Origin: Candidatus Stahliibacteriota bacterium
GTDB taxonomy: Bacteria; Hydrothermota; UBA3073
Length of the DNA: 6,625 nt
NCBI GenBank assembly: GCA_030627085.1
Contig: DAOUSS010000081.1
Span: 1-6,625 of the forward strand
Direction of reading: 5' to 3'
Below the pieces are notes generated by a model. It saw only the letters and a list, made by a program, of their open reading frames with translations, did not search any database and was not told the DNA's origin. Below are positions 1-4,791 of this stretch, in pieces. Made by a program: the position numbers and the translations under genes. How positions within the stretch are numbered: the first letter of the stretch is position 1; each line of letters begins with the position of its first letter.

Positions 1-81
1 AGTTTTGCTACTCCACAGGGCAGGCCAAAGAAGATATAAAAAACAGTCCAAAAGAGAACCGTCCCCATTACACGTCTCCAT
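1..81 (-). other. Left-edge stretch with two short open frames downstream of rpoN
   Basis: Two minus-strand frames stay open to the window edge just after rpoN. One starts at ATG 81-79, overlapping the rpoN stop as TAATG, with GAGGG four bases upstream. The other starts at ATG 68-66 with GGAG seven bases upstream. It begins MGTVLFWTVFYIFFGLPCG, which is hydrophobic like a signal peptide or membrane segment. Either could be the start of the next gene of an rpoN operon, but only 22-27 codons are visible and no family can be named. The phrase GGGGACGGTTCTC here also reminds me, from memory only, of sequence found beside IS200-like/REP-associated transposase genes, so this may be mobile-element flank rather than a gene. 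Confidence 0.25.
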
Positions 82-1427
82 TATACCCTCCTCTTTGAGG
101 ACGAGGGGATATTAAGGATTTTTCTGTATTTCACGACGGTTGTCCTGGCAATATTTAATCCATACTTTTTAAGGCGCTGGGCAATCAATTCGTCCGACAG
201 AGGGTGCTTCTTATCCTCTTTTTTAACCATATTTTGTATCAATAATAGAATCCTGTGATATTCTACATTTCTTCCGTGGGAGAAGAAATAAGAAAACTCA
301 AACATACCTTTCGGCGTATCAATCCACTTGTCTTTTATCGCCCTTGATACGGTGGATACATTTACTCCAATATACTGTGCTACCTCCTTCTCAGTAATGA
401 GGTCGGGTAGCTCGTCACCTAACAGGAAACAGGATTCTTTATTTTTAATATACTCAGCAATCATACGAATTGTTTCCTTCCGCTGTTCAATCGCCCTTAG
501 AAAATTCTTAGCTCTGCAAAACCTTTCCATCAAATAATCCCTTTCTTCTGTGCCAAATGCATCTGGATTTTCGAAGAACTGTCTGTATAAAGAAGAGAGT
601 TTTATAGGTGGTATGTTCCATTCAGGTATGTAGACTATGAAATCATCTTTGTCCTCAAGGGAGATTCGTTCTATAACAGCATCAGGAGATAAATATTGTG
701 GTGCTCCATAGAAATGTTTCCCGGGTCGTGGGTCAAGATTGCATATTTTTTTCAATGCATTCTCTATATCTTTTTCTGAGACAGCGAACTTACGCGCAAG
801 CCTTCTCCTATCCATGGATAAAAAGTAATTATATGCATATTTCAGTATCCTGAATGCAAGTGTATTTTCTTCTCCCTTTCTCTTAAGTTGAATGAGAAGA
901 CATTCTCTAAGGTCAGAGGCAGCAATACCAGCAGGATCAAGTTCCTGGACTTTCCCAAGCACCTCTAAAAAGATTTTCTTGTCCATGCTCATTCTATTTA
1001 TGATTTTATTCGGGGTTTCCCTTAACCAGCCATTCTCATCGAGCGAGTATATAATCTCCTTTGCTATCTCCAAATGGAGCCTGTCGTTAAATATTAACCC
1101 AATCTCGTCCAAAAGATTCTCTTGCAGGGTCTTGTTTATATCAGGTGACTCAGTGTATTCTCTCCTTTCATCCATATTGACTTTCCAGGCGCCAATGTCA
1201 TACCAGTTTTTTATCTCTTCTGTTAAATAGTCCTCCTTTTTCTCCCTTTCAATCTCTACTTCTTGTTCATCAAACTCAATAAACGGATTATCCTCTGCCT
1301 CCTTCTCTATCAATTCAACAAGCGACTGTATGGGAAGCGTCAAAATATCCAGCGATTGTATAAGTTTCTTCGTGAGGACTGGACGCAAACTCACTACCTG
1401 TCTTTGTATTTGTTTGCCTCTCTTCAT
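81..1427 (-). CDS. rpoN: RNA polymerase sigma-54 factor RpoN
   Basis: This 448-residue protein has the full sigma-54 plan. Region I is at about 14-50 (LRPVLTKKLIQSLDILTLPI ending in ...EDNPFIE), though with fewer Gln than usual. An acidic linker follows at about 50-75. The core-binding domain contains LDPAGIAASDLRECL and LDPRPGKHF. The helix-turn-helix is at about 346-377 (VAQYIGVNVSTVSRAI, then TPKGMFEFSYFFS). The RpoN box is at 427-436. Sigma-54 directs RNA polymerase to -24/-12 promoters and needs AAA+ activators. The length is normal for the family. The start ATG has AGAGG four bases upstream. One oddity is that the box reads ARTTVVKYRK, so the second Arg of the usual ARRTVAKYRE is Thr. 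The gene diverges from arsR and has its own consensus sigma-70-type promoter. No sigma-54 target promoter was found in the window. Confidence 0.97.
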   Translation of the reverse strand: MKRGKQIQRQVVSLRPVLTKKLIQSLDILTLPIQSLVELIEKEAEDNPFIEFDEQEVEIEREKKEDYLTEEIKNWYDIGAWKVNMDERREYTESPDINKTLQENLLDEIGLIFNDRLHLEIAKEIIYSLDENGWLRETPNKIINRMSMDKKIFLEVLGKVQELDPAGIAASDLRECLLIQLKRKGEENTLAFRILKYAYNYFLSMDRRRLARKFAVSEKDIENALKKICNLDPRPGKHFYGAPQYLSPDAVIERISLEDKDDFIVYIPEWNIPPIKLSSLYRQFFENPDAFGTEERDYLMERFCRAKNFLRAIEQRKETIRMIAEYIKNKESCFLLGDELPDLITEKEVAQYIGVNVSTVSRAIKDKWIDTPKGMFEFSYFFSHGRNVEYHRILLLIQNMVKKEDKKHPLSDELIAQRLKKYGLNIARTTVVKYRKILNIPSSSKRRV

Positions 1428-1504
1428 AGAGCCTCTAACATGTTTATACAGAAGTTAACCCTCGCGTTTTTATCTGTAAAGCTATCAAGAGAATACTTAA
1501 CTAT

Positions 1505-1533
1505 ATTATAATACAAAAAGAAAAAACTGTCAA
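1505..1533 (-). promoter_or_regulatory. Perfect sigma-70 promoter for rpoN
   Basis: On the minus strand, TTGACA (1533-1528) and TATAAT (1510-1505) are separated by exactly 17 bp. All twelve consensus bases match. Transcription would start near 1498, leaving a leader of about 70 nt before the rpoN ATG at 1427. The -35 box lies 22 bp from the -35 box of the divergent arsR promoter. Confidence 0.8.
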
Positions 1534-1556
1534 GACAAAAAATCTTTATTTTTAAC

Positions 1557-1585
1557 TTGACATTTGATAAATTTTGTGTTATAAT
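1557..1585 (+). promoter_or_regulatory. Perfect sigma-70 promoter for arsR
   Basis: TTGACA (1557-1562) and TATAAT (1580-1585) are spaced by 17 bp, with all twelve bases at consensus. The predicted start is near 1591-1593, inside the AT-rich imperfect palindrome proposed as the ArsR operator. A promoter this strong is typical of one held off by a repressor. Confidence 0.85.
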
Positions 1586-1590
1586 ATTCC

Positions 1591-1612
1591 TATATGCGAA
1601 TATGAGAATATA
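1591..1612 (+). promoter_or_regulatory. Probable ArsR operator
   Basis: A 22-bp imperfect palindrome (16 of 22 positions symmetric) runs from TATATGCGAATA to the matching GAGAATATA arm, directly after the -10 box and over the expected +1. Length, AT-rich arms and location fit the roughly 12-2-12 operators of ArsR/SmtB repressors. Binding here would block arsR transcription but lies more than 55 bp from the rpoN -35 box. Assignment to ArsR is inferred from position. Confidence 0.5.
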
Positions 1613-1626
1613 ACTAAGGAGGATAG

Positions 1627-1980
1627 ATGCGTGAATTGATAAGGATTTTAAAGGCCATTTCTGATGAGACGAGGATAAGGATTATGAAGATTCTTTTGGA
1701 GAAAGAAAGTCTCTGCGTTTGCGAGATTATGCAGGCGCTTGATATAACCCAGACACGCGCTTCAAAGAACCTGAGGATTCTAAAGGATGCAGGGTTTGTG
1801 GTAGACAGAAGAGAAGGCTCATGGGTACATTATTCGGTCAATAAAGATACCACCAACAAATATTGTGAAGCCATATCCTCTCTTCTCAAAGAATGGCTAA
1901 ATGATAGTGAACTCATTGCAGAAGATAAAATAACGTTGGCTGAAGCCATAAGATTGAGTAAAGCAAAATGTCCAGGATAA
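1627..1980 (+). CDS. arsR: ArsR/SmtB-family metalloregulatory repressor
   Basis: A 117-residue winged-helix repressor, normal in size. It opens with the ArsR-family signature LKAISDETRIRIMKILLE (about 8-25). SLCVCEIMQAL follows (28-38), equivalent to the ELCVCDL arsenite-binding helix of E. coli ArsR. The recognition helix is about 42-55 and the beta-wing about 57-72 (GFVVDRREGSWVHYSV). C30 and C32 match the first two arsenite-binding Cys; the third (in the CTAL stretch of E. coli ArsR) is absent, while C80 and C115 are extra candidates. Such proteins leave DNA when As(III) or Sb(III) binds. AAGGAGG (1616-1622) sits four bases before the ATG. It probably represses itself through the palindrome upstream. 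The ACR3 remnant downstream supports an arsenic role, although 380 bp of repeats separate arsR from the next gene. Confidence 0.9.
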   Translation: MRELIRILKAISDETRIRIMKILLEKESLCVCEIMQALDITQTRASKNLRILKDAGFVVDRREGSWVHYSVNKDTTNKYCEAISSLLKEWLNDSELIAEDKITLAEAIRLSKAKCPG

Positions 1981-1989
1981 AATTGGACG

Positions 1990-2014
1990 CCCCGCCGATG
2001 GCGGGGTCCCTACA
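1990..2014 (-). repeat. REP-like palindrome E1 with GTAG flank
   Basis: CCCCGCC-GAT-GGCGGGG forms a 7-bp GC-only stem with a 3-nt loop just after arsR, followed by TCCCTACA. Read on the minus strand this is GTAG followed by a hairpin, the same layout as E2-E5. It might also stabilise the arsR transcript 3' end, but there is no T tract, so it is not a standard terminator. Confidence 0.55.
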
Positions 2015-2028
2015 CCCTAACTGATTTT

Positions 2029-2165
2029 AACCACAAAGTTCACAAAGGACACAAAGTTTAAAAAAATAAATGGCTTCTCTTTGTGTGCTTTGTGGTTTAA
2101 ATAAAAAGAAATAAGTCCTTCTGTGTTGATTAAGTTTTACCACAAAGTTCACAAAGGACACAAAG
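2029..2165. repeat. CACAAAG-type dispersed repeat: two direct copies and one inverted partial copy
   Basis: An identical 26-bp unit occurs at 2031-2056 and 2140-2165. It is itself three 9-bp steps of CACAAAG (CCACAAAGTT, CACAAAGGA, CACAAAG). An inverted partial copy at 2079-2098 (CTTTGTGTGCTTTGTGGTT) can pair with the first copy. No coding potential is apparent. Phrases of this kind are, from general knowledge, common between genes in several environmental bacterial lineages; their role is not established. Confidence 0.75.
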
Positions 2166-2176
2166 AAAATCTAAAA

Positions 2177-2200
2177 TCAAGGCTAAAGCCTTGAGCTACA
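2177..2200 (-). repeat. REP-like palindrome E2 with GTAG flank
   Basis: TCAAGGC-TAAA-GCCTTGA gives a perfect 7-bp stem, followed by GCTACA. On the minus strand this reads TGTAGC and then the hairpin, matching the layout of E1 and E3-E5 although the stem sequence is unrelated. Confidence 0.5.
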
Positions 2201-2213
2201 GGAGCACTGTAAC

Positions 2214-2290
2214 TCAACCCTTTTTATCCCGCTATCGGCAGGGCAGGGTTGACTATCAATGCGGACTGTAAAGCACGATTTCAACCCTGC
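2214..2290. repeat. Competing inverted repeats upstream of the lipoprotein gene
   Basis: TCAACCCT (2214-2221) can pair with AGGGTTGA (2245-2252). The longer GCAGGGTTGA (2243-2252) can instead pair with TCAACCCTGC (2281-2290), a perfect 10-bp stem. The middle arm is shared, so the two hairpins exclude each other. They lie about 70-150 bp before the lipoprotein start. An attenuator is possible but unproven; three copies of a dispersed repeat would look the same. Confidence 0.5.
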
Positions 2291-2292
2291 TA

Positions 2293-2316
2293 GCACAAAT
2301 TGAATTTGTGCCTACA
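2293..2316 (-). repeat. REP-like palindrome E3 with GTAG flank
   Basis: GCACAAATTGAATTTGTGC is a perfect 19-bp palindrome around one central G, followed by CTACA. The whole 25-bp block from the preceding A is repeated exactly at 4665-4689. On the minus strand it reads TGTAG and then the hairpin. Confidence 0.7.
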
Positions 2317-2360
2317 ACTTAATGTATAGTTTCCTATGCAATAAAAAACTCAGGGGGAAT

Positions 2361-3179
2361 ATGTCAGAAAAGATATTATTTATAGGGCTACTTCTCGTGC
2401 TTGGTTGTGGCAAGACAGATAATAGTAATCCCGGTGTGTTAGCAAAGATTAATGAAGAGGCTATTACGCTCAAGGAATTTGAGCGAGAGTTTGAGAGTCT
2501 GCCACCCCAGTATAAAGAAATCTTCAAGGACGACAAGGTGGGATTCCTTGACGAACTGATAAAGAGGAAGCTTTTGGTACAGGAGGCAAGGAGCCACGGT
2601 ATAAGAAAATCGGATGAAGACGAAATGGTCCAGGAATTGTTGAGGAGTGTTGTAGACACAATTAAAATCGGGGAGGATGAATTAAAAGAATTTTATGAAC
2701 AACACAAAAGTGAGATGCAAGAAAGGACTCTGGGACAAGTCAGACCCATGCTTGAGCCGTTTTTATTACAACAGAAACAACAGGATGCAATTACCAAATT
2801 TATAGATGACCTGCAAAAGAGAGCTACTATTACAAAAAATGACAAATGGATAAAGGAACAGACTGCCTTGATAAAGAACCCATTGGATGAGGCATTTGAA
2901 AGCGGAAAGGTAACCGTGGTTGATTTTGGCGCCTCAAATTGTCTTCCCTGTATTCAAATGAAGCCCATATTTGCTGACTTGGAAAAAGAATATGAGGATA
3001 AGGCAAATATTTTGTTACTCGAAATATCAGATCACAGAAGTTTGGCGAGAAAGTATCAGATTACATTAATACCTACTCAAATATTTTTTGATGTCCAGGG
3101 AAATGAGGTTTATCGCCATACTGGATTTATGTCAAAGGAAGAGATTGTGAATATACTAAAAGAGATAGGGGTAAAATGA
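2361..3179 (+). CDS. Lipoprotein: SurA-type N-terminal domain fused to a thioredoxin domain
   Basis: A 272-residue secreted lipoprotein, expected in the periplasm. Residues 1-16 form a lipoprotein signal with lipobox VLGC and lipidated C16. Residues 26-115 resemble the N-terminal region of SurA/PpiC chaperones (VLAKINEEAITLKEFEREF, FLDELIKRKLLVQEA). Residues 121-155 match the helix that normally follows the parvulin domain (LGQVRPMLEPFLLQQKQQ), so the parvulin isomerase domain itself is missing. Residues 160-272 are a thioredoxin fold with active site C194-L-P-C197 and cis-Pro P238. A role as a membrane-anchored thiol reductase fed by the CcdA protein is likely: the two genes overlap by ATGA. 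I place the start at 2361, with AGGGGG three bases upstream. An in-frame ATG at 2322 would put polar residues ahead of the signal peptide. The substrate is unknown; arsenic-stressed periplasmic thiols are one guess. Confidence 0.85.
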   Translation: MSEKILFIGLLLVLGCGKTDNSNPGVLAKINEEAITLKEFEREFESLPPQYKEIFKDDKVGFLDELIKRKLLVQEARSHGIRKSDEDEMVQELLRSVVDTIKIGEDELKEFYEQHKSEMQERTLGQVRPMLEPFLLQQKQQDAITKFIDDLQKRATITKNDKWIKEQTALIKNPLDEAFESGKVTVVDFGASNCLPCIQMKPIFADLEKEYEDKANILLLEISDHRSLARKYQITLIPTQIFFDVQGNEVYRHTGFMSKEEIVNILKEIGVK

Positions 3180-3874
3180 TACAGTCGTTTTTAGGTAATG
3201 TCAATCAAATTATTCAGACCAATCCCTGGCTTGCATTTGTAGCTGTATTTACAGGTGGTCTTCTGACCGCCTTAAATCCTTGCGTTCTGGCAATGATTCC
3301 ATTGACTGTTGGATTTGTGGGTGGGACAAAGGAAGTATCAGGATTAAAGAAAGCTCTCTTATTTTCAATTTTCTTTGTCCTTGGTCTATCTATAACCTTT
3401 ACCATACTGGGACTGATTGCAGCTTCTCTTGGTAGATTGTTTGGTGATGTGGGTAACTTCTGGAAATACCTTGTGGCAGGAGTCTGTCTTATTATGGGAT
3501 TACATCTACTTGAGATTTTCAAGTTCAATATCCCTGCACCTCGCCTTACTAAACCTAAGGCTGGTGGACTAATTGGCGCCTTACTTTTAGGGCTTCTTTT
3601 CGGTGTAGTGTCTTCACCCTGTGCCACGCCCATATTAGCTGTGCTATTGGCATTCATTGCTGCGAAAGGCAATCTGATTTACGGCGTCTCATTACTCTTC
3701 TTCTATGCATTGGGGCATTGTGCTTTAATATTGGTCGCTGGAACATCCGTAGGAGCAGCCAAGAGTATGCTGGAATCAAGGGGATTAAGAATGTCTACAG
3801 GAATCTTACAAAAAGTAGCAGGAGTGCTTATAATTCTGATAGGTGGGTATTTTCTTTTCTTCGCTAATATATGA
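3176..3874 (+). CDS. ccdA: CcdA/DsbD-type transmembrane thiol-disulfide electron carrier
   Basis: A 232-residue, very hydrophobic protein with six predicted helices: about 17-48, 58-84, 96-114, 130-162, 168-190 and 212-231. It has the two signature cysteines of the CcdA family, C36 in LNPCVLAMIPL and C149 in SSPCATPILAV, one in each half of the internal duplication. CcdA takes electrons from cytoplasmic thioredoxin and passes them to thioredoxin-like proteins outside the membrane. Here the natural partner is the lipoprotein directly upstream: the ATG overlaps its TGA, which implies coupled translation and roughly matched amounts. CcdA proteins also serve cytochrome c maturation, but no such genes are visible here. 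Length is normal for a stand-alone CcdA. A hairpin starts 28 bp after the stop. Confidence 0.93.
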   Translation: MIQSFLGNVNQIIQTNPWLAFVAVFTGGLLTALNPCVLAMIPLTVGFVGGTKEVSGLKKALLFSIFFVLGLSITFTILGLIAASLGRLFGDVGNFWKYLVAGVCLIMGLHLLEIFKFNIPAPRLTKPKAGGLIGALLLGLLFGVVSSPCATPILAVLLAFIAAKGNLIYGVSLLFFYALGHCALILVAGTSVGAAKSMLESRGLRMSTGILQKVAGVLIILIGGYFLFFANI

Positions 3875-3901
3875 TACTATGAAAATAATATGAAATAAAC
3901 C

Positions 3902-4001
3902 ACAGGGGTCACAGAGCAGAAATTAATTCTCTGTGGTTCCCCTGTTAAATAAAGTACCAAGAGTGATTACTTGCACTTAATTTTGTAGCTATTTAACAGG
4001 G
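3902..4001. repeat. Two overlapping inverted repeats after ccdA
   Basis: The first hairpin pairs ACAGGGG (3902-3908) with CCCCTGT (3939-3945) and CACAGAG (3910-3916) with CTCTGTG (3929-3935), with a 12-nt loop. The second pairs CCCTGTTAAATA (3940-3951) with TATTTAACAGGG (3990-4001), a perfect 12-bp stem with a 38-nt loop. They share 3940-3945, so only one can form fully. Neither has a T tract. They may protect the ccdA transcript end or be dispersed repeats. Confidence 0.55.
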
Positions 4002-4030
4002 TAAATCCAAACAATGACTTATGTGATCTC

Positions 4031-4107
4031 ACAGGGATTTTAAGAGATGGGAAGAGATTCTTTTTTCTAAAAATATCCTTTCTCTTAAATTCTCTTTCAA
4101 TCCCTGT
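4031..4107. repeat. ACAGGGATT/AAGAGA inverted repeat upstream of the CxxC-ferredoxin pair
   Basis: ACAGGGATT (4031-4039) pairs perfectly with AATCCCTGT (4099-4107). Two AAGAGA blocks on the left (4042-4047 and 4052-4057) face matching TCTCTT and TCTCTTT blocks on the right, giving a long imperfect stem-loop. The left arm (4031-4060) is repeated in inverted orientation at 4611-4640 with about 4 mismatches. The right arm is repeated in inverted orientation at 4696-4713 with one mismatch. I see no gene between 3875 and 4143. Confidence 0.6.
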
Positions 4108-4143
4108 TTTTAACCAATAAATTTCAATGTGAAAGGAGAAAAG

Positions 4144-4386
4144 ATGGAGATAAAGGTTCTTGAGGTGGGGTGTCAAGCGTGTAGACTTATGCTTGAGCGC
4201 ACAAAACAGGCAGTTAAGGAACTGGGAGTTAAGGACGAAGTGATAGATGTTAATGATATATCTGAAATGATGAAATATGGTGTGAGGTCAATGCCAGCGC
4301 TGGTTATTGATGGTATGGTAAAATGTGAAGGCAGGGTGCCAAAACTGGAAGAAATCAAAAACATACTTCAAAAGGAAAGAGAATAA
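4144..4386 (+). CDS. Small CxxC thioredoxin-fold protein (redox-active disulfide protein 2 type)
   Basis: An 80-residue cytoplasmic protein with the compact thioredoxin/glutaredoxin-like fold of the redox-active disulfide 2 family. A first beta strand (EIKVLEVG) leads into the active site C10-Q-A-C13. A helix follows (RTKQAVKELG), then a strand with IDVNDISEMMKYGVRSMPALVIDG, which includes the YGV and cis-Pro (P51) signature, and a C-terminal helix (KLEEIKNILQ). C61 is an extra cysteine where a small residue is usual. The family is often found beside permeases and arsenic genes, but its partners are poorly defined. The start is set at 4144 because AAAGGAG (4132-4138) sits five bases upstream; an ATG at 4129 has no such site. 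The stop lies two bases before the ferredoxin start, so the pair is co-transcribed. Confidence 0.88.
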   Translation: MEIKVLEVGCQACRLMLERTKQAVKELGVKDEVIDVNDISEMMKYGVRSMPALVIDGMVKCEGRVPKLEEIKNILQKERE

Positions 4387-4388
4387 GG

Positions 4389-4631
4389 ATGTCAAAGACC
4401 TGGTATCCAGTTATAGATTATGAAAAATGCACAGGTTGCCTTGCCTGTGTTGAGTTCTGTCCTCATGGTGTGCTTATAGAGGAGGACGAGAAACCAAAAG
4501 TTGCCCATCCCCAGGAGTGTGTTGAGTTTTGTCGGGGTTGTCAAAAGGGGGCTTGTGAATTTGACGCTATAAGTTTTCCACCCGATTTAGAACAAACGGA
4601 CAGGGATAAGAAATCTCTTTCAATCTCTTAA
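4389..4631 (+). CDS. 4Fe-4S ferredoxin-type protein with a divergent second cluster motif
   Basis: An 80-residue soluble electron carrier. Residues 5-25 carry a standard cluster motif, C14-TG-C17-LA-C20-VEF-C24-P, after WYPVIDYEKC. The second set is C44-VEF-C48-RG-C51-QKGA-C56-E. Its CxxxCxx(C)xxxxC spacing differs from CxxCxxCxxxCP, so it may bind a second 4Fe-4S cluster with altered properties. The last ten residues (DRDKKSLSIS) and the stop are encoded by a repeat copy shared with other intergenic sites, so the C-terminus may have been replaced by repeat DNA. It sits two bases after the CxxC protein, suggesting electron exchange between a ferredoxin and a disulfide. The start ATG is at the position fitting the operon; AAAGGA lies about 11 bases upstream. 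Confidence 0.9.
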   Translation: MSKTWYPVIDYEKCTGCLACVEFCPHGVLIEEDEKPKVAHPQECVEFCRGCQKGACEFDAISFPPDLEQTDRDKKSLSIS

Positions 4632-4640
4632 AATTCCTGT
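4600..4640 (-). repeat. ACAGGGAT/AAGAGA hairpin overlapping the ferredoxin 3' end
   Basis: ACAGGGATAAGAAA (4600-4613) faces TCTTAAAATTCCTGT (4626-4640), giving an imperfect hairpin that spans the ferredoxin stop. Read on the minus strand, 4640-4611 matches 4031-4060 on the plus strand at about 26 of 30 positions. The repeat thus appears on both sides of the CxxC-ferredoxin pair in opposite orientation. Confidence 0.55.
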
Positions 4641-4664
4641 TGAAAGAAAAACAAATTGATTGGA

Positions 4665-4713
4665 AGCACAAATTGAATTTGTGCCTACAGATGTAACAGG
4701 GATTGGAAGAGAA
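4665..4713. repeat. REP-like palindrome E4 plus a further ACAGGGATT copy
   Basis: GCACAAATTGAATTTGTGC (4666-4684) followed by CTACA is an exact second copy of E3, 25 bp identical. Just after it, ACAGGGATTGGAAGAGAA (4696-4713) is the inverted partner of 4090-4107 (17 of 18). The rest of the 160-bp spacer up to 4791 is AT-rich, with no gene and no convincing promoter. Confidence 0.65.
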
Positions 4714-4791
4714 TAGTGGTTTGAATCTGTGTAATCAGGAATTGCTATTTGATTTTTGCTTTTTGATATTCAATATAACTATGGGGGTATT

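Noticed and set aside
2029..2165. CACAAAG repeats as a CRISPR array
   Set aside because: Only two direct copies, with unrelated spacing, an internal 9-bp period and no cas genes.
2293..2311. Perfect palindrome GCACAAATTGAATTTGTGC as an ArsR operator
   Set aside because: An exact copy with the same CTACA flank lies at 4666, and the flank is shared with unrelated palindromes, so a dispersed repeat explains it better.
2322..2360. Upstream ATG for the lipoprotein gene
   Set aside because: It would add a polar, Lys/Arg-containing stretch before the lipoprotein signal. The ATG at 2361 has AGGGGG upstream and gives a standard signal with lipobox.
3214..3672. Open minus-strand frame of 152 codons
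   Set aside because: Lies wholly inside the clear CcdA gene on the other strand; Pro/Arg/Thr-rich composition typical of an antisense shadow, with no recognisable motif.
4129..4143. Upstream start for the small CxxC protein
   Set aside because: AAAGGAG for the 4144 start lies inside it, and the added residues (MKGEK) are that ribosome site read as protein.
3967..4176. Minus-strand frame of 69 codons in the gap after ccdA
   Set aside because: Covers inverted repeats and runs into the ribosome site and start of the CxxC gene; no family likeness, no convincing ribosome site.
4756..4791. Upstream start for the HdrA-like protein
   Set aside because: No ribosome site before it; ATG 4792 follows GGGGG and begins right before the family opening LLLCVC.
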